A stretch of DNA of 64,000 bases from an uncultured Verrucomicrobiota bacterium (GCA_937860055.1 CALMBO010000011.1:62001-126000); one strand, 5' to 3'. Counted from the stretch's first letter, positions 42,191-53,265 are shown. Numbers and translations: made by a program. Notes: a model not told the origin generated them from the sequence alone.

Positions 42191-45100
42191 TTACTCCTTC
42201 GCCTTTTCTTCGCGCTTGGTTTCCGCGTCGTCGCGGCTCATCTGGCCGAGAACCAGGCGGTATTCCGTCGGCAGCACCTTGACGAACGAATCCTTCCACC
42301 GCGGCCAGTCGGCCAGGATGGCCTTCGCCCGTGGGCTTCCGGTCAGCGCCGCGTGCCGCTCGACCATGCCCCGCAGCTCCCGTTCGTCCTTGGCGTCGAG
42401 CGATTCCAGGTCCACCATCTCGAGGTTGCAGCGCGCATCGAACAACCCCGTCTCGTCCAGCACATAGGCGATGCCTCCGCTCATGCCGGCGGCGAAATTC
42501 ACGCCCGTGGGCCCGAGGATCGCCACGCGCCCGCCCGTCATGTATTCGCAGCCGTGGTCGCCCACGCCCTCGACCACCGCCCAGGCGCCGCTGTTGCGCA
42601 CGGCGAAGCGCTCGCCCGCGCAGCCGTTCAGGTAGACCTCGCCGCAGGTCGCGCCGTACAGAAGCACGTTCCCGGCGATGGTGTTCTTCCCCGGATCGTA
42701 GTCCGCCCCCCGCGCGGGCTTCACCACGATCTTGCCGCCGCTGAGCCCTTTGCCCAGGTAGTCGTTGGCCTCGCCGCGCAGGACCAGCGTCAAGCCCTTC
42801 GCCGCGAACGCGCCGAAGCTCTGGCCCGCCGAACCTTCGAATTCCAGCACGATCTGGTCTTCCGGCAGTCCCGCATGCCCGTGCCGCCGCGCGATGCGGC
42901 TCGAAATCAGCGTGCCCGCCGCGCGGTCCGTGTTGCGGATGGCGCGCCGGATCCTCGCCGGCTTCCCGCCCGCCAGGGCGTCCTCCAGCTCCGGCAGCAG
43001 CTCGTAGCCCATCGCGTCCCGGATCGGCGACGGCTGCGGCGCCGTGAACCGGCACTCTTCCGGCTTGGCCTCCACCCGGTGGAAGACCGCGCCGAAGTCG
43101 AGCCCCTTCGCCTTCCAGAAGGCGATGGCGCGGTTGACGTCCAGCAGGTCGGAGCGGCCGACCATGTCGTCGAACCTCCGGAAACCCAGCTGCGCCATGA
43201 GCTCGCGCACTTCACGCGCGATGAAACGGAAGAAACGGATCACGTGCTCGGGCCGGCCGGCATAGCGCTTGCGCAGTTCGGGATCCTGCGTCGCCACGCC
43301 GAAGGGACAACCGTTGGTGTGGCACTTGCGCATCATCATGCAGCCGCAGACCACCAGCGGCGCCGTCGCGAAGCCGAACTCCTCCGCGCCCAGCAGCGCG
43401 CCCACCACCACGTCGCGGCCGGTCTTGATCTGGCCGTCGGTCTGCACCCGGATGCGGTCGCGCAGCTTGTTCAGCACCAGCGTCTGCTGTGTCTCGGCCA
43501 GCCCCAGCTCCCACGGCGCGCCCGCATGCTTGATGCTCGACAGCGGCGAGGCGCCCGTCCCCCCGTCGTAGCCGCTGATCAGCACCCGGTCCGCCCGCGC
43601 CTTCGCCACGCCCGCGGCCACCGTCCCCACGCCCATTTCCGAAACCAGCTTCACGCTGATCTCCGCCTCGTCGTTGGCGTTGCGCAGGTCGTAGATCAGC
43701 TGCGCGATGTCCTCGATCGAATAGATGTCGTGGTGCGGCGGCGGCGAAATCAGCGTCACCCCCGGTGTCGAATGGCGCACCCGGGCGATGTCCGGCGTCA
43801 CCTTGTGCCCGGGCAGCTGCCCGCCTTCGCCGGGCTTCGCCCCCTGCGCGATCTTGATCTGCAGCTCCCGGGCGTGGTTCAGGTATTCGGCCGTGACGCC
43901 GAAACGCCCGCTCGCCACCTGCTTGATCGCGCTGCACCGGTTCTCGCCGTCCGGCCCGATCACGTAGCGCGCCGGATCCTCGCCGCCTTCGCCGCTGTTG
44001 CTGCGTCCGCCGATGCGGTTCATCGCGACCGCCAGCGTCTCGTGCACCTCCTTGCCCAGCGACCCGAAGCTCATCGCCCCCGTCATGAAGCGCTTCAGGA
44101 TCGCCTCCTCGGGCTCGACCTCCTCCAGCGGAACCGGCGGGCCCGCCGGACGGATGGAGAACAGCCCGCGCAGCGTGCTCTGCTTTTCGGACTGGTCGTT
44201 GATCATCGCCGCGTATTTCTTGTACAGCTCCCAGTCGTCCGTGCGCGTGCTCTGCTGCAGGGCGCTGATGCTCTGCGCCGTCCAGAGATGCCGCTCGCCG
44301 TCCGCCCGCCAGGCGTACTGCCCGCCCGGCGGCAGCGGCGCCTGCGGCGCCGCCTGCTGCGCGTCGGCATGGCGCGCCAGGGCCTCCCGCGCGATCTCGT
44401 CCAGGCCAATCCCCCCCACCCGCGAGACCGTCCCCGTGAAATAGCGGTCCAGCACCGCCTGGGCCAGCCCCACCGCCTCGAACACCTGCCCGTTGCGATA
44501 GCTCCGCAGCGTCGAGATGCCCATCTTGGACATGATCTTCATCAGCCCCTTGTTCAGGGCCTTGATGTAGTTCTGCAGCGCCTTCGGCGCATTGGTCCGC
44601 ACGCTCAACGCGTCCGTCCGCACCAGTTCGGACACCGTCGCGAACGCCAGATAGGGATTGATCGCCGCCGCGCCGAATCCCAGCAGCAGCGCCATGTGCA
44701 TCACTTCGCGCGCCTCGCCGGTCTCGATCAGCAGCCCTGTCCCCGTGCGGAATCCCGTCTCCCGCAGGGCCTGGTTCACCGCCGCCGTCGCCAGTAGCGC
44801 CGGAATCGGCGCGCGGCCGTCCGGCAGATCCCGGTCGCTCAGCACGATCAGGTTCACGTCCGCCCGCACCAGCTCCAGCACCCGCTCGCACAGCGCGGCC
44901 AGCCCGTGCTCCAGGGCCGCGCCGGGTTCGGCCGCGCCCGCATCGAAATCCATCTTCACGGCCGCCGACTGGAACCCCTCGCGGTTCAGGTTCCTGATCC
45001 GCGCCAGGTCCGCGTTCGACAGGATCGGATGCTGCAGCTTCACCAGCCGCGCGTGCGCCGGACTCTCGCTCAGGATGTCCGGGCTGTGCCCCAGGAACGT

Positions 45101-46717
45101 CATCAGCGACATCACCAGCTCCTCGCGGATCGAATCGATCGGCGGATTGGTGATCTGCGCGAAGAGCTGCTTGAAATACCAGTAGAACAGCTGCGGCTTC
45201 TCCGACAGCACCGCCAGCGGCTGGTCGCTGCCCATCGAACCGACCGGTTCCGCGCCTTTCACGGCCATCGCGTCGAGGATGAGGCGCACGTCTTCGCGGG
45301 TGTAGCCGAACAACCGGTGCTTCGTTTCCAACGCCCCGACCGGCTCTTCGCCGGCATCCACTGCGCCGTAGAAGCCATGGATGGAAATGTGGTTCTCCTC
45401 GACCCAGCGGCGGTAGGGGCGGCGCCGCGCGAGGTGCATCTTGATCTCGGCATCCTTCATGAGGCGCCCCGTGGCGAGATCCGCCAGCAGCATCGTGCCG
45501 GGCCGCAGCGAACCTTTTTCGGCCACCTGGTCGGCCGGGATGTCCAGCACCCCCGCTTCCGACGCCAGCACCATGAAGCCGTCCTTGGTCACCGTGTAGC
45601 GCACGGGCCGCAGCCCGTTGCGGTCCAGCGAAGCCCCCACCATCCGCCCGTCGGTGAACGCCACCGCCGCCGGCCCGTCCCACGGCTCCATCAGCCCGGC
45701 GTGGTATTCGAAGAACCCGCGCAGGTCGGGCCCCATCGGATACTTCTGCCCCCACGCCTGCGGCATCAGCATCAGCAGCGCATGGTGGATGTCTCGGCCG
45801 CCCAGCGCCAGAAGCTCCAGCGCATTGTCGAGGTTGGCGCTGTCGCTGCCGAAATCCTCCAGGATCGGCGCCAGCTTCCCGATGTCCCGGCCGAACAGCT
45901 CGGATTTCAGCTTGGGCTCGCGCGCGGCCATGGCGTTGCGGTTGCCGCGCAGCGTGTTGATCTCGCCATTGTGCGCCAGCAGGCGGAACGGCTGCGCCAG
46001 CGGCCACGAGGGAAACGTGTTCGTCGAATAGCGCTGGTGCACCACCGCCACGGCGCTGACCATGCGCCGGTCCACCAGGTCCGGATAGAACCTCGGCACC
46101 TGCGGGGCGATCATCATGCCCTTGTAGACCAGCGTGCGGCACGAGAAGCTCGAGGCGTAGCAATTCGGCGAGTGGTCCGCCGCCTTGCGGCCCAGCTCGT
46201 GCTCCGCGCGCTTGCGCACCACCAGCAGCTTTCGCTCCAGGGCCTCTCCCGAAAGCCGGCCCTTGGCCTCCGCCGCGAACACCTGCCAGAACGACGGCAT
46301 CGAAGCCCGCGCCGTCGGTCCCACCGCCTGCGGATCCGTCGGCACTTCGCGCCAGCCCAGCGCGCACAGCCCCTCCTCCAGCAGGATCCGCTGGAGCCCC
46401 GCCTTCGTGTCCGCCAGCTCCTTCCCGCCCGGCGGCAGGAACAGCGCGCCCACGCCATACGTTCCGCGCTCCGGCAGCGCAAAGCCCAGGCGCTTCGACT
46501 CCTCGCGGAAGAATCCATCGGGGATCTGGATCAGCAGCCCCGCCCCGTCGCCCGTGTCCGGATCCGCCCCCGTCGCCCCGCGGTGCAGCAGGTTCATCAG
46601 CACCTCGATGCCCTTCTCGACGATCCGATGCTCCGCCCGCCCGTCCAGGTTCAGGACAAAACCCACCCCGCACGCATCGTGTTCGTTCCGCGGGTCGTAC
46701 AATCCAGTGGCTTTCAT
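42191..46717 (-). CDS. gltB: Glutamate synthase large subunit
   Basis: 1508 residues, the normal length. The ATG at 46717 (after AAGGAG) places the nucleophilic Cys at residue 16 in HDACGVGF, after which a short propeptide is removed; a longer in-frame start at 46849 would bury it. GSGEGGEDPARY (glutamate-synthase barrel), the FMN-binding loop and the Cys pattern CGCMMMRKCHTNGCPFGVA are present, and GXGXG repeats form the C-terminal beta-helix. Together with GltD it turns glutamine and 2-oxoglutarate into two glutamates. The promoter was not identified; a TGGCATG at 46790 lacks the -12 element. Confidence 0.95.
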   Translation of the reverse strand: MKATGLYDPRNEHDACGVGFVLNLDGRAEHRIVEKGIEVLMNLLHRGATGADPDTGDGAGLLIQIPDGFFREESKRLGFALPERGTYGVGALFLPPGGKELADTKAGLQRILLEEGLCALGWREVPTDPQAVGPTARASMPSFWQVFAAEAKGRLSGEALERKLLVVRKRAEHELGRKAADHSPNCYASSFSCRTLVYKGMMIAPQVPRFYPDLVDRRMVSAVAVVHQRYSTNTFPSWPLAQPFRLLAHNGEINTLRGNRNAMAAREPKLKSELFGRDIGKLAPILEDFGSDSANLDNALELLALGGRDIHHALLMLMPQAWGQKYPMGPDLRGFFEYHAGLMEPWDGPAAVAFTDGRMVGASLDRNGLRPVRYTVTKDGFMVLASEAGVLDIPADQVAEKGSLRPGTMLLADLATGRLMKDAEIKMHLARRRPYRRWVEENHISIHGFYGAVDAGEEPVGALETKHRLFGYTREDVRLILDAMAVKGAEPVGSMGSDQPLAVLSEKPQLFYWYFKQLFAQITNPPIDSIREELVMSLMTFLGHSPDILSESPAHARLVKLQHPILSNADLARIRNLNREGFQSAAVKMDFDAGAAEPGAALEHGLAALCERVLELVRADVNLIVLSDRDLPDGRAPIPALLATAAVNQALRETGFRTGTGLLIETGEAREVMHMALLLGFGAAAINPYLAFATVSELVRTDALSVRTNAPKALQNYIKALNKGLMKIMSKMGISTLRSYRNGQVFEAVGLAQAVLDRYFTGTVSRVGGIGLDEIAREALARHADAQQAAPQAPLPPGGQYAWRADGERHLWTAQSISALQQSTRTDDWELYKKYAAMINDQSEKQSTLRGLFSIRPAGPPVPLEEVEPEEAILKRFMTGAMSFGSLGKEVHETLAVAMNRIGGRSNSGEGGEDPARYVIGPDGENRCSAIKQVASGRFGVTAEYLNHARELQIKIAQGAKPGEGGQLPGHKVTPDIARVRHSTPGVTLISPPPHHDIYSIEDIAQLIYDLRNANDEAEISVKLVSEMGVGTVAAGVAKARADRVLISGYDGGTGASPLSSIKHAGAPWELGLAETQQTLVLNKLRDRIRVQTDGQIKTGRDVVVGALLGAEEFGFATAPLVVCGCMMMRKCHTNGCPFGVATQDPELRKRYAGRPEHVIRFFRFIAREVRELMAQLGFRRFDDMVGRSDLLDVNRAIAFWKAKGLDFGAVFHRVEAKPEECRFTAPQPSPIRDAMGYELLPELEDALAGGKPARIRRAIRNTDRAAGTLISSRIARRHGHAGLPEDQIVLEFEGSAGQSFGAFAAKGLTLVLRGEANDYLGKGLSGGKIVVKPARGADYDPGKNTIAGNVLLYGATCGEVYLNGCAGERFAVRNSGAWAVVEGVGDHGCEYMTGGRVAILGPTGVNFAAGMSGGIAYVLDETGLFDARCNLEMVDLESLDAKDERELRGMVERHAALTGSPRAKAILADWPRWKDSFVKVLPTEYRLVLGQMSRDDAETKREEKAKE

Positions 46718-46859
46718 CCTGTCGCTCCTTCGATTCCGTCGGGCCCGGCTCCCCGCCGGGACCCATCCTTCTATTCTATCCGTTCTTCCATGCCAACTCG
46801 CGTCTTTGTCCGCCGCCGCCGCCGAACCGACAAGAACGTCGGCCTTCAAAAACGCGCTT

Positions 46860-46870
46860 CAATTTTGTCG
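46860..46870 (-). promoter_or_regulatory. CAATTTTGTCG motif upstream of gltB
   Basis: CAATTTTGTCG occurs here and (with an added leading TA) at 48980-48991 before amtB and as TACAATTTTGTA at 53494-53505 before glnN. It is a possible operator. Confidence 0.35.
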
Positions 46871-46883
46871 CTTCCGGAATAGA

Positions 46884-46922
46884 CACATCCGGCCCGGGCC
46901 TGAAAAGCCCCGGCCGGCGTGT
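46884..46922 (-). terminator. Hairpin after glnK
   Basis: An imperfect GC-rich stem (ACACGCCGGCC... on the minus strand) with a TTTT-containing loop lies 23 bases past the glnK stop. The following U-tract is poor. Confidence 0.5.
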
Positions 46923-46944
46923 TTTTCTTCCGATTCGATCCGTC

Positions 46945-47286
46945 CTATCCGATCGCCGCCTTTCCCGTCTCGCCCGTCCGGATCCGGATGCAATCCACCA
47001 GGTCGAGGATGAAGATCTTCCCGTCGCCGATGTTCCCCGTGCGCGCCCCCTTGATGATGGCGTCCACCGCCGGTTTCACGAAGTCCTCGTTCACCGCGAT
47101 CTGCAGCTCCACCTTCTTCAGGAGGTTCACCTCTGTCTTCGCGCCGCGATAGCTCTCCGTGTAGCCCATCTGCTGCCCGCAGCCAATGACGTTCTTGGCC
47201 GTCATCTTCCCCACCTTGGCCTCCAGCAGCGCGGCCTTCACGTCCGTCAGCTTCTCGGGTTGGATCACCGCTATGATCATTTTCAT
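46945..47286 (-). CDS. glnK: PII nitrogen regulatory protein, Thr at position 51
   Basis: 113 residues. PII signatures are clear: [20 protein letters not shown], the T-loop region [16 protein letters not shown] and the C-terminal [21 protein letters not shown]. The uridylylated Tyr51 of enteric GlnB/GlnK is Thr here (Y46-R-G-A-K-T51). Regulation by covalent uridylylation at this site is therefore not possible. ATP and 2-oxoglutarate binding residues remain. It lies 22 bases after amtB and is transcribed with it; GlnK normally blocks AmtB when nitrogen is plentiful. Confidence 0.95.
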   Translation of the reverse strand: MKMIIAVIQPEKLTDVKAALLEAKVGKMTAKNVIGCGQQMGYTESYRGAKTEVNLLKKVELQIAVNEDFVKPAVDAIIKGARTGNIGDGKIFILDLVDCIRIRTGETGKAAIG

Positions 47287-47308
47287 TTCGTTTCTCCTCG
47301 GTTGGGGA

Positions 47309-48790
47309 TTATTTGGTCAGGAAACCCTGGAAGTCCGGATAGGCTTCCATGCCGTGCTCGCCCACGTCCAGCCCGCCGAGCTCCTCGGCGCGGCTCACGC
47401 GCAGCCCCATCAGCGCCTTGATCGCCAGCCAGAAGACCGAGGACAGGGCCACCGTGAACACGCCGACCAGCGCGGCTCCCTTGAGCTGCTGCAGGAACTG
47501 CGCCAGCGGCGAGAGGCCGGTCGCCAGCGCCGCGATGTTCGTGGCGATGCCTTCGTTGTAGAACAGGCCCAGCGCCAGCGTGCCCCAGACGCCGTTCAGC
47601 AGGTGGACGGACAGCGCGCCCACCGGATCGTCGATCTTCATCTTGTCGAAGAACAGCACGCCCAGCACCACCAGGACGCCGCCGATGAACCCGATGACCG
47701 CGCCGCTGCCCACCGAGACGAAGGCGCACGGGGCGGTGATGGCCACCAAGCCCGCCAGGCAGCCGTTCAAAATCATCGACAGGTCGGGTTTTCTGAGCAG
47801 CACCCAGGCAGCGAGCGTCGCGCCGATGGCACCGGTGGCCGCCGCCACGTTCGTGTTCACCAGCACGTGCGCAATGGCCGCGCCGTTGCCCGCTGACATC
47901 GTCGAGCCCGGATTGAATCCAAACCAGCCGAACCACAGGATCAACACACCCAGGGCGGCCGAGGTCATGCTGTGGCCGAAGATCGGATTGACCATTCCGT
48001 CGGCGCGATACTTGCCGAGGCGGGGCCCCAGGATCAGGGCGCCCGTCAAGGCCGCCCAGCCGCCAACCGAGTGCACCACCGTGGAACCGGCGAAATCGCG
48101 GAAGTTCCCGAAGAAGGCCGCCAGGCCCGACTCGCCCGGCGTCGCGCCGAGGATGCCGCCGCCCCAGATCCAGTGGCCGCTCAGGGGATAGATGAATGCC
48201 ACCAGCAGGACGCTGAACACGAGGAACGAACTGAACTTGATGCGCTCGGCCACCGCGCCCGAAACGATCGTCGCCGCCGTGCCCGCGAACACGAGCTGGA
48301 AGAAGAACTTGGCCCACAACGGCACCGGCGTCCAGTTGATCGCGGAATACACCCCCTCGTAGGTCGCCGTCGAAAACGGATTCATCGAGGCGTACGCCGC
48401 GCCCAGCGCCGGCGAGTTGTCCGCCCCGCTCGCGAAAAACAGCCCCTGCAGGCCGACCCAGAGATTTCCATCGCCGAACATCAAACCCCACCCGATCACC
48501 CAGAAGGAGATCGAGGCGATGGCGAAGACGATGAAGTTCTTCGCCAGGATGTTCACCGTGTTCTTCGCCCGGCACAGCCCGCTTTCCACCATCGCAAAAC
48601 CCGTGTTCATGAAGAACACCAGCATCGCCGCGATCAGGACCCAGACCGTATCGAGTCCCACCCGCAGATCGCTCATGACCGGCATCAGGCGGGCCATCGC
48701 CTCCGGCGCATCCCCCTGCGCCCAGGCCATTCCGCCGCCCGACAGCAGGATGGCCACAAACAAGCCTCCCCGTTTCCCAATCGCTCTCAT
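47309..48790 (-). CDS. amtB: Ammonium transporter
   Basis: 493 residues with a cleavable signal ([24 protein letters not shown]) and 11 predicted membrane helices. The twin-His pore is supported by [17 protein letters not shown] (first His) and the later [20 protein letters not shown] (second His); [18 protein letters not shown], near the N-terminus, is a family hallmark. The start at 48790 follows GGAGGAG; the longer in-frame start at 48925 is translation of promoter DNA. A sigma-54 promoter (48861-48877) lies 71 bases upstream, so the amtB-glnK operon is under nitrogen control. Confidence 0.95.
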   Translation of the reverse strand: MRAIGKRGGLFVAILLSGGGMAWAQGDAPEAMARLMPVMSDLRVGLDTVWVLIAAMLVFFMNTGFAMVESGLCRAKNTVNILAKNFIVFAIASISFWVIGWGLMFGDGNLWVGLQGLFFASGADNSPALGAAYASMNPFSTATYEGVYSAINWTPVPLWAKFFFQLVFAGTAATIVSGAVAERIKFSSFLVFSVLLVAFIYPLSGHWIWGGGILGATPGESGLAAFFGNFRDFAGSTVVHSVGGWAALTGALILGPRLGKYRADGMVNPIFGHSMTSAALGVLILWFGWFGFNPGSTMSAGNGAAIAHVLVNTNVAAATGAIGATLAAWVLLRKPDLSMILNGCLAGLVAITAPCAFVSVGSGAVIGFIGGVLVVLGVLFFDKMKIDDPVGALSVHLLNGVWGTLALGLFYNEGIATNIAALATGLSPLAQFLQQLKGAALVGVFTVALSSVFWLAIKALMGLRVSRAEELGGLDVGEHGMEAYPDFQGFLTK

Positions 48791-48860
48791 CGCTCTCCTC
48801 CTTCTCTGTTCCCGGCCCCGCCTCTCTGCGGAACCGGCTTTTTCGTTTGAGTGGAGATAG

Positions 48861-48877
48861 AGCAATACCCATGCCAA
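48861..48877 (-). promoter_or_regulatory. Sigma-54 promoter of amtB-glnK
   Basis: On the minus strand TTGGCATGGGTATTGCT, a full match to the -24/-12 consensus. Confidence 0.85.
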
Positions 48878-48907
48878 GCCAAACGGGAAACCGAACGGAA
48901 ATAATCG

Positions 48908-48921
48908 CAATACATTTTCAT
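48908..48921 (-). promoter_or_regulatory. Shared upstream motif, amtB
   Basis: On the minus strand ATGAAAATGTATTG, 31 bases before the -24 box. It is nearly the same as the TorF-like copy. A TACAATTTTGTC motif lies at 48980-48991 in the same AT-rich block. Confidence 0.45.
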
Positions 48922-49042
48922 TCAAATAGATATAAATTTATTGGCCAAAAACAATTTCGAATAAATGGCGGAATTGAATTACAATTTTGTCGTTAAATTA
49001 TGTTTCAAATACATAAATGAATTTCTGCATTCAGCGGCCGTT

Positions 49043-49423
49043 TCAAGCGTCCGGCGGCTCCAGCAAGCCGTCCAGCTTCCCGAAGGGATTGAACAGCGTC
49101 GTGGCCCCCGGTGGGTCGCTCCCCGCCCCGCCGCCAAACCCTGCCAGGACATTCTTCTCGTGCTCGTGGTCGTGGCAATAGAGGCACAGCAGTTCCCAAT
49201 TGCTTCCATCCGGCGGGTTGTTGTCGTGGTTGTGGTCCTTGTGGTGGACCGTCAGCTCCTTCAGCCGCGGTCCCTTGAATTCCCGGCCGCAGCTGGCGCA
49301 GACGTGGGGGAACAGCTTCAGCGCCCGCTCGCGGTATCCCTTCATCCGCGCCGCCGTCTCGCGGTGCAGTTCCGCCAGCACCCGCTCGCGCGCCGCCGGA
49401 TCCATCGGCTTCTTCGGCTTCAT
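49043..49423 (-). CDS. YajD-like HNH nuclease
   Basis: 126 residues. The HNH metal motif is intact: CASCGREF, then LTVHHKDHNHDNNPPDGSN, and LLCLYCHDHEHEKN with the second zinc pair. It resembles YajD, a small HNH protein of unknown function found alone in many bacteria. The first 35 residues are basic and helical. It is 23 bases downstream of the NifA-like gene and may be in the same operon, but no link to nitrogen control is known. It is not a homing endonuclease by context. Confidence 0.8.
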   Translation of the reverse strand: MKPKKPMDPAARERVLAELHRETAARMKGYRERALKLFPHVCASCGREFKGPRLKELTVHHKDHNHDNNPPDGSNWELLCLYCHDHEHEKNVLAGFGGGAGSDPPGATTLFNPFGKLDGLLEPPDA

Positions 49424-49445
49424 CCCGCGGTTCCCCGGACCCGGC

Positions 49446-51005
49446 TCATCCGTAGGGCCGAGGATCGATCTGGTAGCCCTTGATCTTGTATCCCAGGATG
49501 CGCGGGGTCGTCCCCAGCGCGCGCGCCGCCGACGCGATGTTCCCGCGCGTCGACTTCAGCGCGTCGCGGATCAGGTCCCGCTCGTACGCCCCCACCAGCG
49601 CCTTCAGGTTGCCGCTCACCGGCCCCCCGCTCGCCTCCGCCGTCTGCAGCGTCGGCGGCAGGTGGTACGGATGGATCACGTTGCCCTCCGCCACCAGCAC
49701 CGCCCGCTCGATGCAGTTCTCCAGCTCGCGCACATTCCCCGGCCAGTGGTAGCTCATCAGCATGTCGATCACGGCGCTCGACAGCCGCCGCACGTCCTTG
49801 CCGTTCTCCTGCGCGTATTTCTGCAGGAAGTGGTCCGCCAGCAGCACGATGTCCGCCTTCCGCTTCCGCAGCGGCGGCACGTAGATCGGAAACACGTGCA
49901 GCCGGTAGTACAGGTCCTCCCGGAACTTGCCCTGCTGCACCATCGCCTGCAGGTCCTTGTTCGTCGCCGTGATCAGCCGCACGTCCACCTTGATCGTCTT
50001 CGTCCCGCCCACGCGCTCGAATTCCCGCTCCTGCAGCACCCGCAGCAGCTTGATCTGGATCGACGGCGGAATGTCGCCGATCTCGTCCAGCAGCAGCGAT
50101 CCCCCGTGCGCCAGCTCGAAGCGCCCCTTGCGCTCCGCCATCGCCCCCGTGAACGCCCCCTTCTCGTGCCCGAACAGCTCGCTCTCGATCACGCTCTCCG
50201 GCAGCGCCGCGCAATGGGCCTTGATGAACGGCTTGTCCGCCCGGCTGCTGTTGTAGTGGATCGCGTGCGCCACCAGCTCCTTGCCCGTCCCCGTCTCCCC
50301 CTCGATCAGCACCGAGGCCGAACTCTTCGACACCTGCGCGATCTGGTCGTACACGATCTGCATCTCGTGGGAATTGCCGATGATGTTCGCCGGACGGAAG
50401 CGCTCCTTCAGCTCCGCCTTCAGCCGGGCGTTCTCCTCCGCCAGCCGCTCCTGCGATTCCTGCAGCGCCCGCCGCAGCTTCACCGCCTGCGCGATCATCG
50501 ACGCGATGATCGTCAGCAGCCGCACGTCCTGCTGCAGGTCCGCCTCCGGATCGAACGCCCGGTCCGCGCTCAGCGTCCCCGCCACCTCCTGCTCCGCCTT
50601 GATCGGCACGCAGATGAACGACGCGTCCGGCCGCTTGCCCCGCTGCGTCTTGTCCAGGAACATCGGCGACTCGCTCGTCCGCGGGATCACGATCGGCTTC
50701 CCGCTCAGCGCCACCTGCCCCGTCACCCCCTCGCCCAGCCGGTACCGGCCCCGCTGCGCCTGCTGCTCCGACAGCCCGTGCGACGCCTCGATCAGGATCT
50801 CCCCCGTCTTCCGGTTCAGCAGCGTCAGCGTCGCGTACTTCATGTCCATGTGCGTCGACAGCGCTTCCAGCATCGGACCCGCCACCTCCCGCAGGTCCAG
50901 GCTGCGGTCCAGCAGGCGGCTGATTTCGCCCAGCAGGTCGATCTCCCGCGTGTGGCGGTCCGCCGGCGCCCCGGCCATCTCGTTGGGTTGTTTCTTCGGA
51001 GGCAT
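49446..51005 (-). CDS. NifA-like sigma-54-dependent activator
   Basis: 519 residues. A GAF domain (about 28-190) is followed by an AAA+ domain with GETGTGKE (Walker A), the sigma-54 contact loop [14 protein letters not shown] (Walker B) and the sensor motif [12 protein letters not shown] Fis-type HTH ends the protein ([18 protein letters not shown]). Domain order and the GAF are those of NifA. It is upstream of the HNH gene and beside glnN and amtB, and the window has three sigma-54 promoters. It is therefore the likely activator of the nitrogen regulon. It carries no phospho-receiver domain, so the signal must come through GAF or GlnK. Confidence 0.9.
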   Translation of the reverse strand: MPPKKQPNEMAGAPADRHTREIDLLGEISRLLDRSLDLREVAGPMLEALSTHMDMKYATLTLLNRKTGEILIEASHGLSEQQAQRGRYRLGEGVTGQVALSGKPIVIPRTSESPMFLDKTQRGKRPDASFICVPIKAEQEVAGTLSADRAFDPEADLQQDVRLLTIIASMIAQAVKLRRALQESQERLAEENARLKAELKERFRPANIIGNSHEMQIVYDQIAQVSKSSASVLIEGETGTGKELVAHAIHYNSSRADKPFIKAHCAALPESVIESELFGHEKGAFTGAMAERKGRFELAHGGSLLLDEIGDIPPSIQIKLLRVLQEREFERVGGTKTIKVDVRLITATNKDLQAMVQQGKFREDLYYRLHVFPIYVPPLRKRKADIVLLADHFLQKYAQENGKDVRRLSSAVIDMLMSYHWPGNVRELENCIERAVLVAEGNVIHPYHLPPTLQTAEASGGPVSGNLKALVGAYERDLIRDALKSTRGNIASAARALGTTPRILGYKIKGYQIDPRPYG

Positions 51006-51032
51006 GGCGTCTCCCGGTTCCGGAAGGCCGCT

Positions 51033-51071
51033 TGCCGGAGGCCCCGCCCAAGGGGGAAACGGGGCTCCCGG
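51033..51071 (-). terminator. Weak hairpin after glnN
   Basis: A GGAGCCCCG/CGGGG(C)CTCC stem in the 85-base gap between glnN and the NifA-like gene. No U-tract follows, so read-through into the activator gene is possible. Confidence 0.3.
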
Positions 51072-51090
51072 CCCGCGGCCGTGAACGGAA

Positions 51091-53265
51091 CTACTTGATG
51101 AACAGCATCTCCTGGTACGTCGGCAGCGGCCACAAATCGTCGGCCACGATGCCCTCCAGCTGGTCGGCCACCTCGCGCACCGCGTCCATCGCCGGCACGA
51201 TCTTCTTCCGGCAGTAGGCCGCGTGCGAGGCCACGTCGCCGTCGTGCTCGTGGTCGATCGCCTTGCGCAGGTTCTCGACCCGGCCCTGGAAGTCCGCCAC
51301 CAATTGCCCGAGCTCGTCCAGCACCGTCGTGCAATGCTTCTTGCCCAGCGTCTTCAGCGCGATCGACGTCCCCGCCAGCCGGTTCTGGTATTCCACCGCC
51401 GCCGGAAAGATCTTCGTCTTGGCGATCTCGAACGCCAGCCGCGCCTCGATCATCACGTCCTTGATGTACTTCTCCAGGTAGATCTCGTTCCGGCTGTGGA
51501 ATTCCCGGTTCGACAGCACCTGGTACTTCGCCAGCACGTCGTCGTTCTCCTTCGTCTGGGCCGCGGGAATCGCGTCGGCCGTGTTGCGGGCGTTCGGCAG
51601 CCCGCGCTTCGCGGCCTCCTTCTGCCACGCCTCCGTGTAGCCGTCGCCGTTGAAGATGATGCGCCCGTGCTCCTTCATGATCTTCTGGATCACCTTCTGC
51701 ACCGCCGCGCCCAGCGCCTCCGGCGTCTTCGCCTTCGCCGCCTCCAGCTCGCCCGCGATGGAATCCAGCGAATCCGCCACGATCGTGTTCAGGATCACCA
51801 GAGGTCCCGCCACCGACTGGCTCGAACCCACGGCGCGGAACTCGAACTTGTTTCCGGTGAACGCGAACGGGCTCGTGCGGTTGCGGTCGCCCGCGTCCTT
51901 CGGCAGCGGCGGCAGCGTGTCCACCCCCACCGTCAGGAGGCCCGGCTCCTTCGACTTGCCGGCCGCCCCCTTCGCGATCTGCTCGAACACCTCCGTCAGC
52001 TGGTCGCCCAGGAAGATCGAGATGATCGCCGGCGGCGCCTCGTTCGCGCCCAGCCGGTGGTCGTTGCCCGCGTGCGCCACCGACGCCCGCAGCAGCGTCG
52101 CGTGCTTGTCCACCGCCCGGATCACCGCCGCGCAGAACGCCAGGAACTGCATGTTGCTGTGCGGCGTGTCGCCCGGCTCCAGCAGGTTCGCCTTCTTCGT
52201 CCCCAGCGACCAGTTCAGGTGCTTGCCCGACCCGTTGATTCCCGCGAACGGCTTCTCGTGCAGCAGGCACGCCATCCCGTACTTCTGCGCCACCCGCTGC
52301 AGCACCGTCATCGTCAGGTACTGGTGGTCCGCCGCCACGTTGGCGTTCTCGTACACCGGCGCCAGCTCGTACTGCCCCGGCGCCACCTCGTTGTGCCGCG
52401 TCTTCACCGGCACGCCCAGCTTGTAGAGCTCCCGCTCCGCCTCCAGCATGAACGCCAGCACCCGCTCGGGAATCGCCCCGAAATACTGGTCCTCCATCTC
52501 CTGCCCCTTCGGCGGCTTCGCGCCAAACAGCGTCCGGCCCGCGCTGATCAGGTCCGGCCGCGCGAAGAAGAAATTGCGGTCCACCAGGAAATACTCCTGC
52601 TCGCAGCCCGCCGTCGCGAACACCCGCTCCGCCGCGCCAGGACTGAAGATCCTCAGCAGCCGCTGCGCCTGCGTGTTCAGCACCTGCATCGACCGCAGCA
52701 GCGGCGTCTTCTTGTCCAGCGCCTCGCCCGTCCACGAGCAGAACGCCGTCGGAATGCACAGCGTCGTCCCGTTGGGGTTCTCCAGAATGTACGCCGGGCT
52801 CGTCACGTCCCACGCCGTGTAGCCCCGCGCCTCGAACGTCGCCCGGATCCCGCCCGACGGGAAGCTCGACGCGTCCGGCTCGCCCTTGATCAGCTGTTTC
52901 GAGGAAAATTCCGCCAGCGCCCCGCCCTTGCCGTCCGGCTCCAGGAAGCTGTCGTGCTTCTCCGCCGTCAGCCCCGTCAGCGGATAAAACACGTGCGCGT
53001 AGTGCGTCGCCCCCTTCTCGATCGCCCAGTCCCTCATCGCCACCGCCACCGCGTCCGCGATCGACATGTCCAAGGCCTCCCCCCGGTCGATCGTCCGCCG
53101 CAGCGCCTTGTACACCGCCGACGGCAACCGCTCCTGCATCACCCGGTCATCGAACACGTTCGACCCGAAAATCTCGTTCGAGGGCGTCTTGGAAAAATCC
53201 AGCGCCGGAGCCGTCGCCCGGTAGTTCGTCACCGCCGCGATCGCATTCAATCTCGCATTGCTCAT
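51091..53265 (-). CDS. glnN: Glutamine synthetase type III
   Basis: 724 residues, the length of GSIII and far larger than GSI (about 470). The conserved glutamate-binding and ATP-binding motifs are present: [13 protein letters not shown] near 150, the [12 protein letters not shown] block near 320 and KHLNWSLGT near 355. GSIII (GlnN) is found in Bacteroidetes, cyanobacteria, PVC and some clostridia. It condenses glutamate and ammonia with ATP. A sigma-54 promoter lies about 91 bases upstream, with the shared upstream motif further out. It is the first gene of the strand's nitrogen island. Confidence 0.95.
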   Translation of the reverse strand: MSNARLNAIAAVTNYRATAPALDFSKTPSNEIFGSNVFDDRVMQERLPSAVYKALRRTIDRGEALDMSIADAVAVAMRDWAIEKGATHYAHVFYPLTGLTAEKHDSFLEPDGKGGALAEFSSKQLIKGEPDASSFPSGGIRATFEARGYTAWDVTSPAYILENPNGTTLCIPTAFCSWTGEALDKKTPLLRSMQVLNTQAQRLLRIFSPGAAERVFATAGCEQEYFLVDRNFFFARPDLISAGRTLFGAKPPKGQEMEDQYFGAIPERVLAFMLEAERELYKLGVPVKTRHNEVAPGQYELAPVYENANVAADHQYLTMTVLQRVAQKYGMACLLHEKPFAGINGSGKHLNWSLGTKKANLLEPGDTPHSNMQFLAFCAAVIRAVDKHATLLRASVAHAGNDHRLGANEAPPAIISIFLGDQLTEVFEQIAKGAAGKSKEPGLLTVGVDTLPPLPKDAGDRNRTSPFAFTGNKFEFRAVGSSQSVAGPLVILNTIVADSLDSIAGELEAAKAKTPEALGAAVQKVIQKIMKEHGRIIFNGDGYTEAWQKEAAKRGLPNARNTADAIPAAQTKENDDVLAKYQVLSNREFHSRNEIYLEKYIKDVMIEARLAFEIAKTKIFPAAVEYQNRLAGTSIALKTLGKKHCTTVLDELGQLVADFQGRVENLRKAIDHEHDGDVASHAAYCRKKIVPAMDAVREVADQLEGIVADDLWPLPTYQEMLFIK

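Noticed and set aside
46780-46800. A TGGCATG element upstream of gltB as a fourth sigma-54 promoter
   Set aside because: The -12 position reads AACG, not TTGC, so it does not meet the consensus.
49043-49423. HNH protein as a homing endonuclease or mobile element
   Set aside because: It is intact, resembles chromosomal YajD, and has no intron or intein host gene around it.
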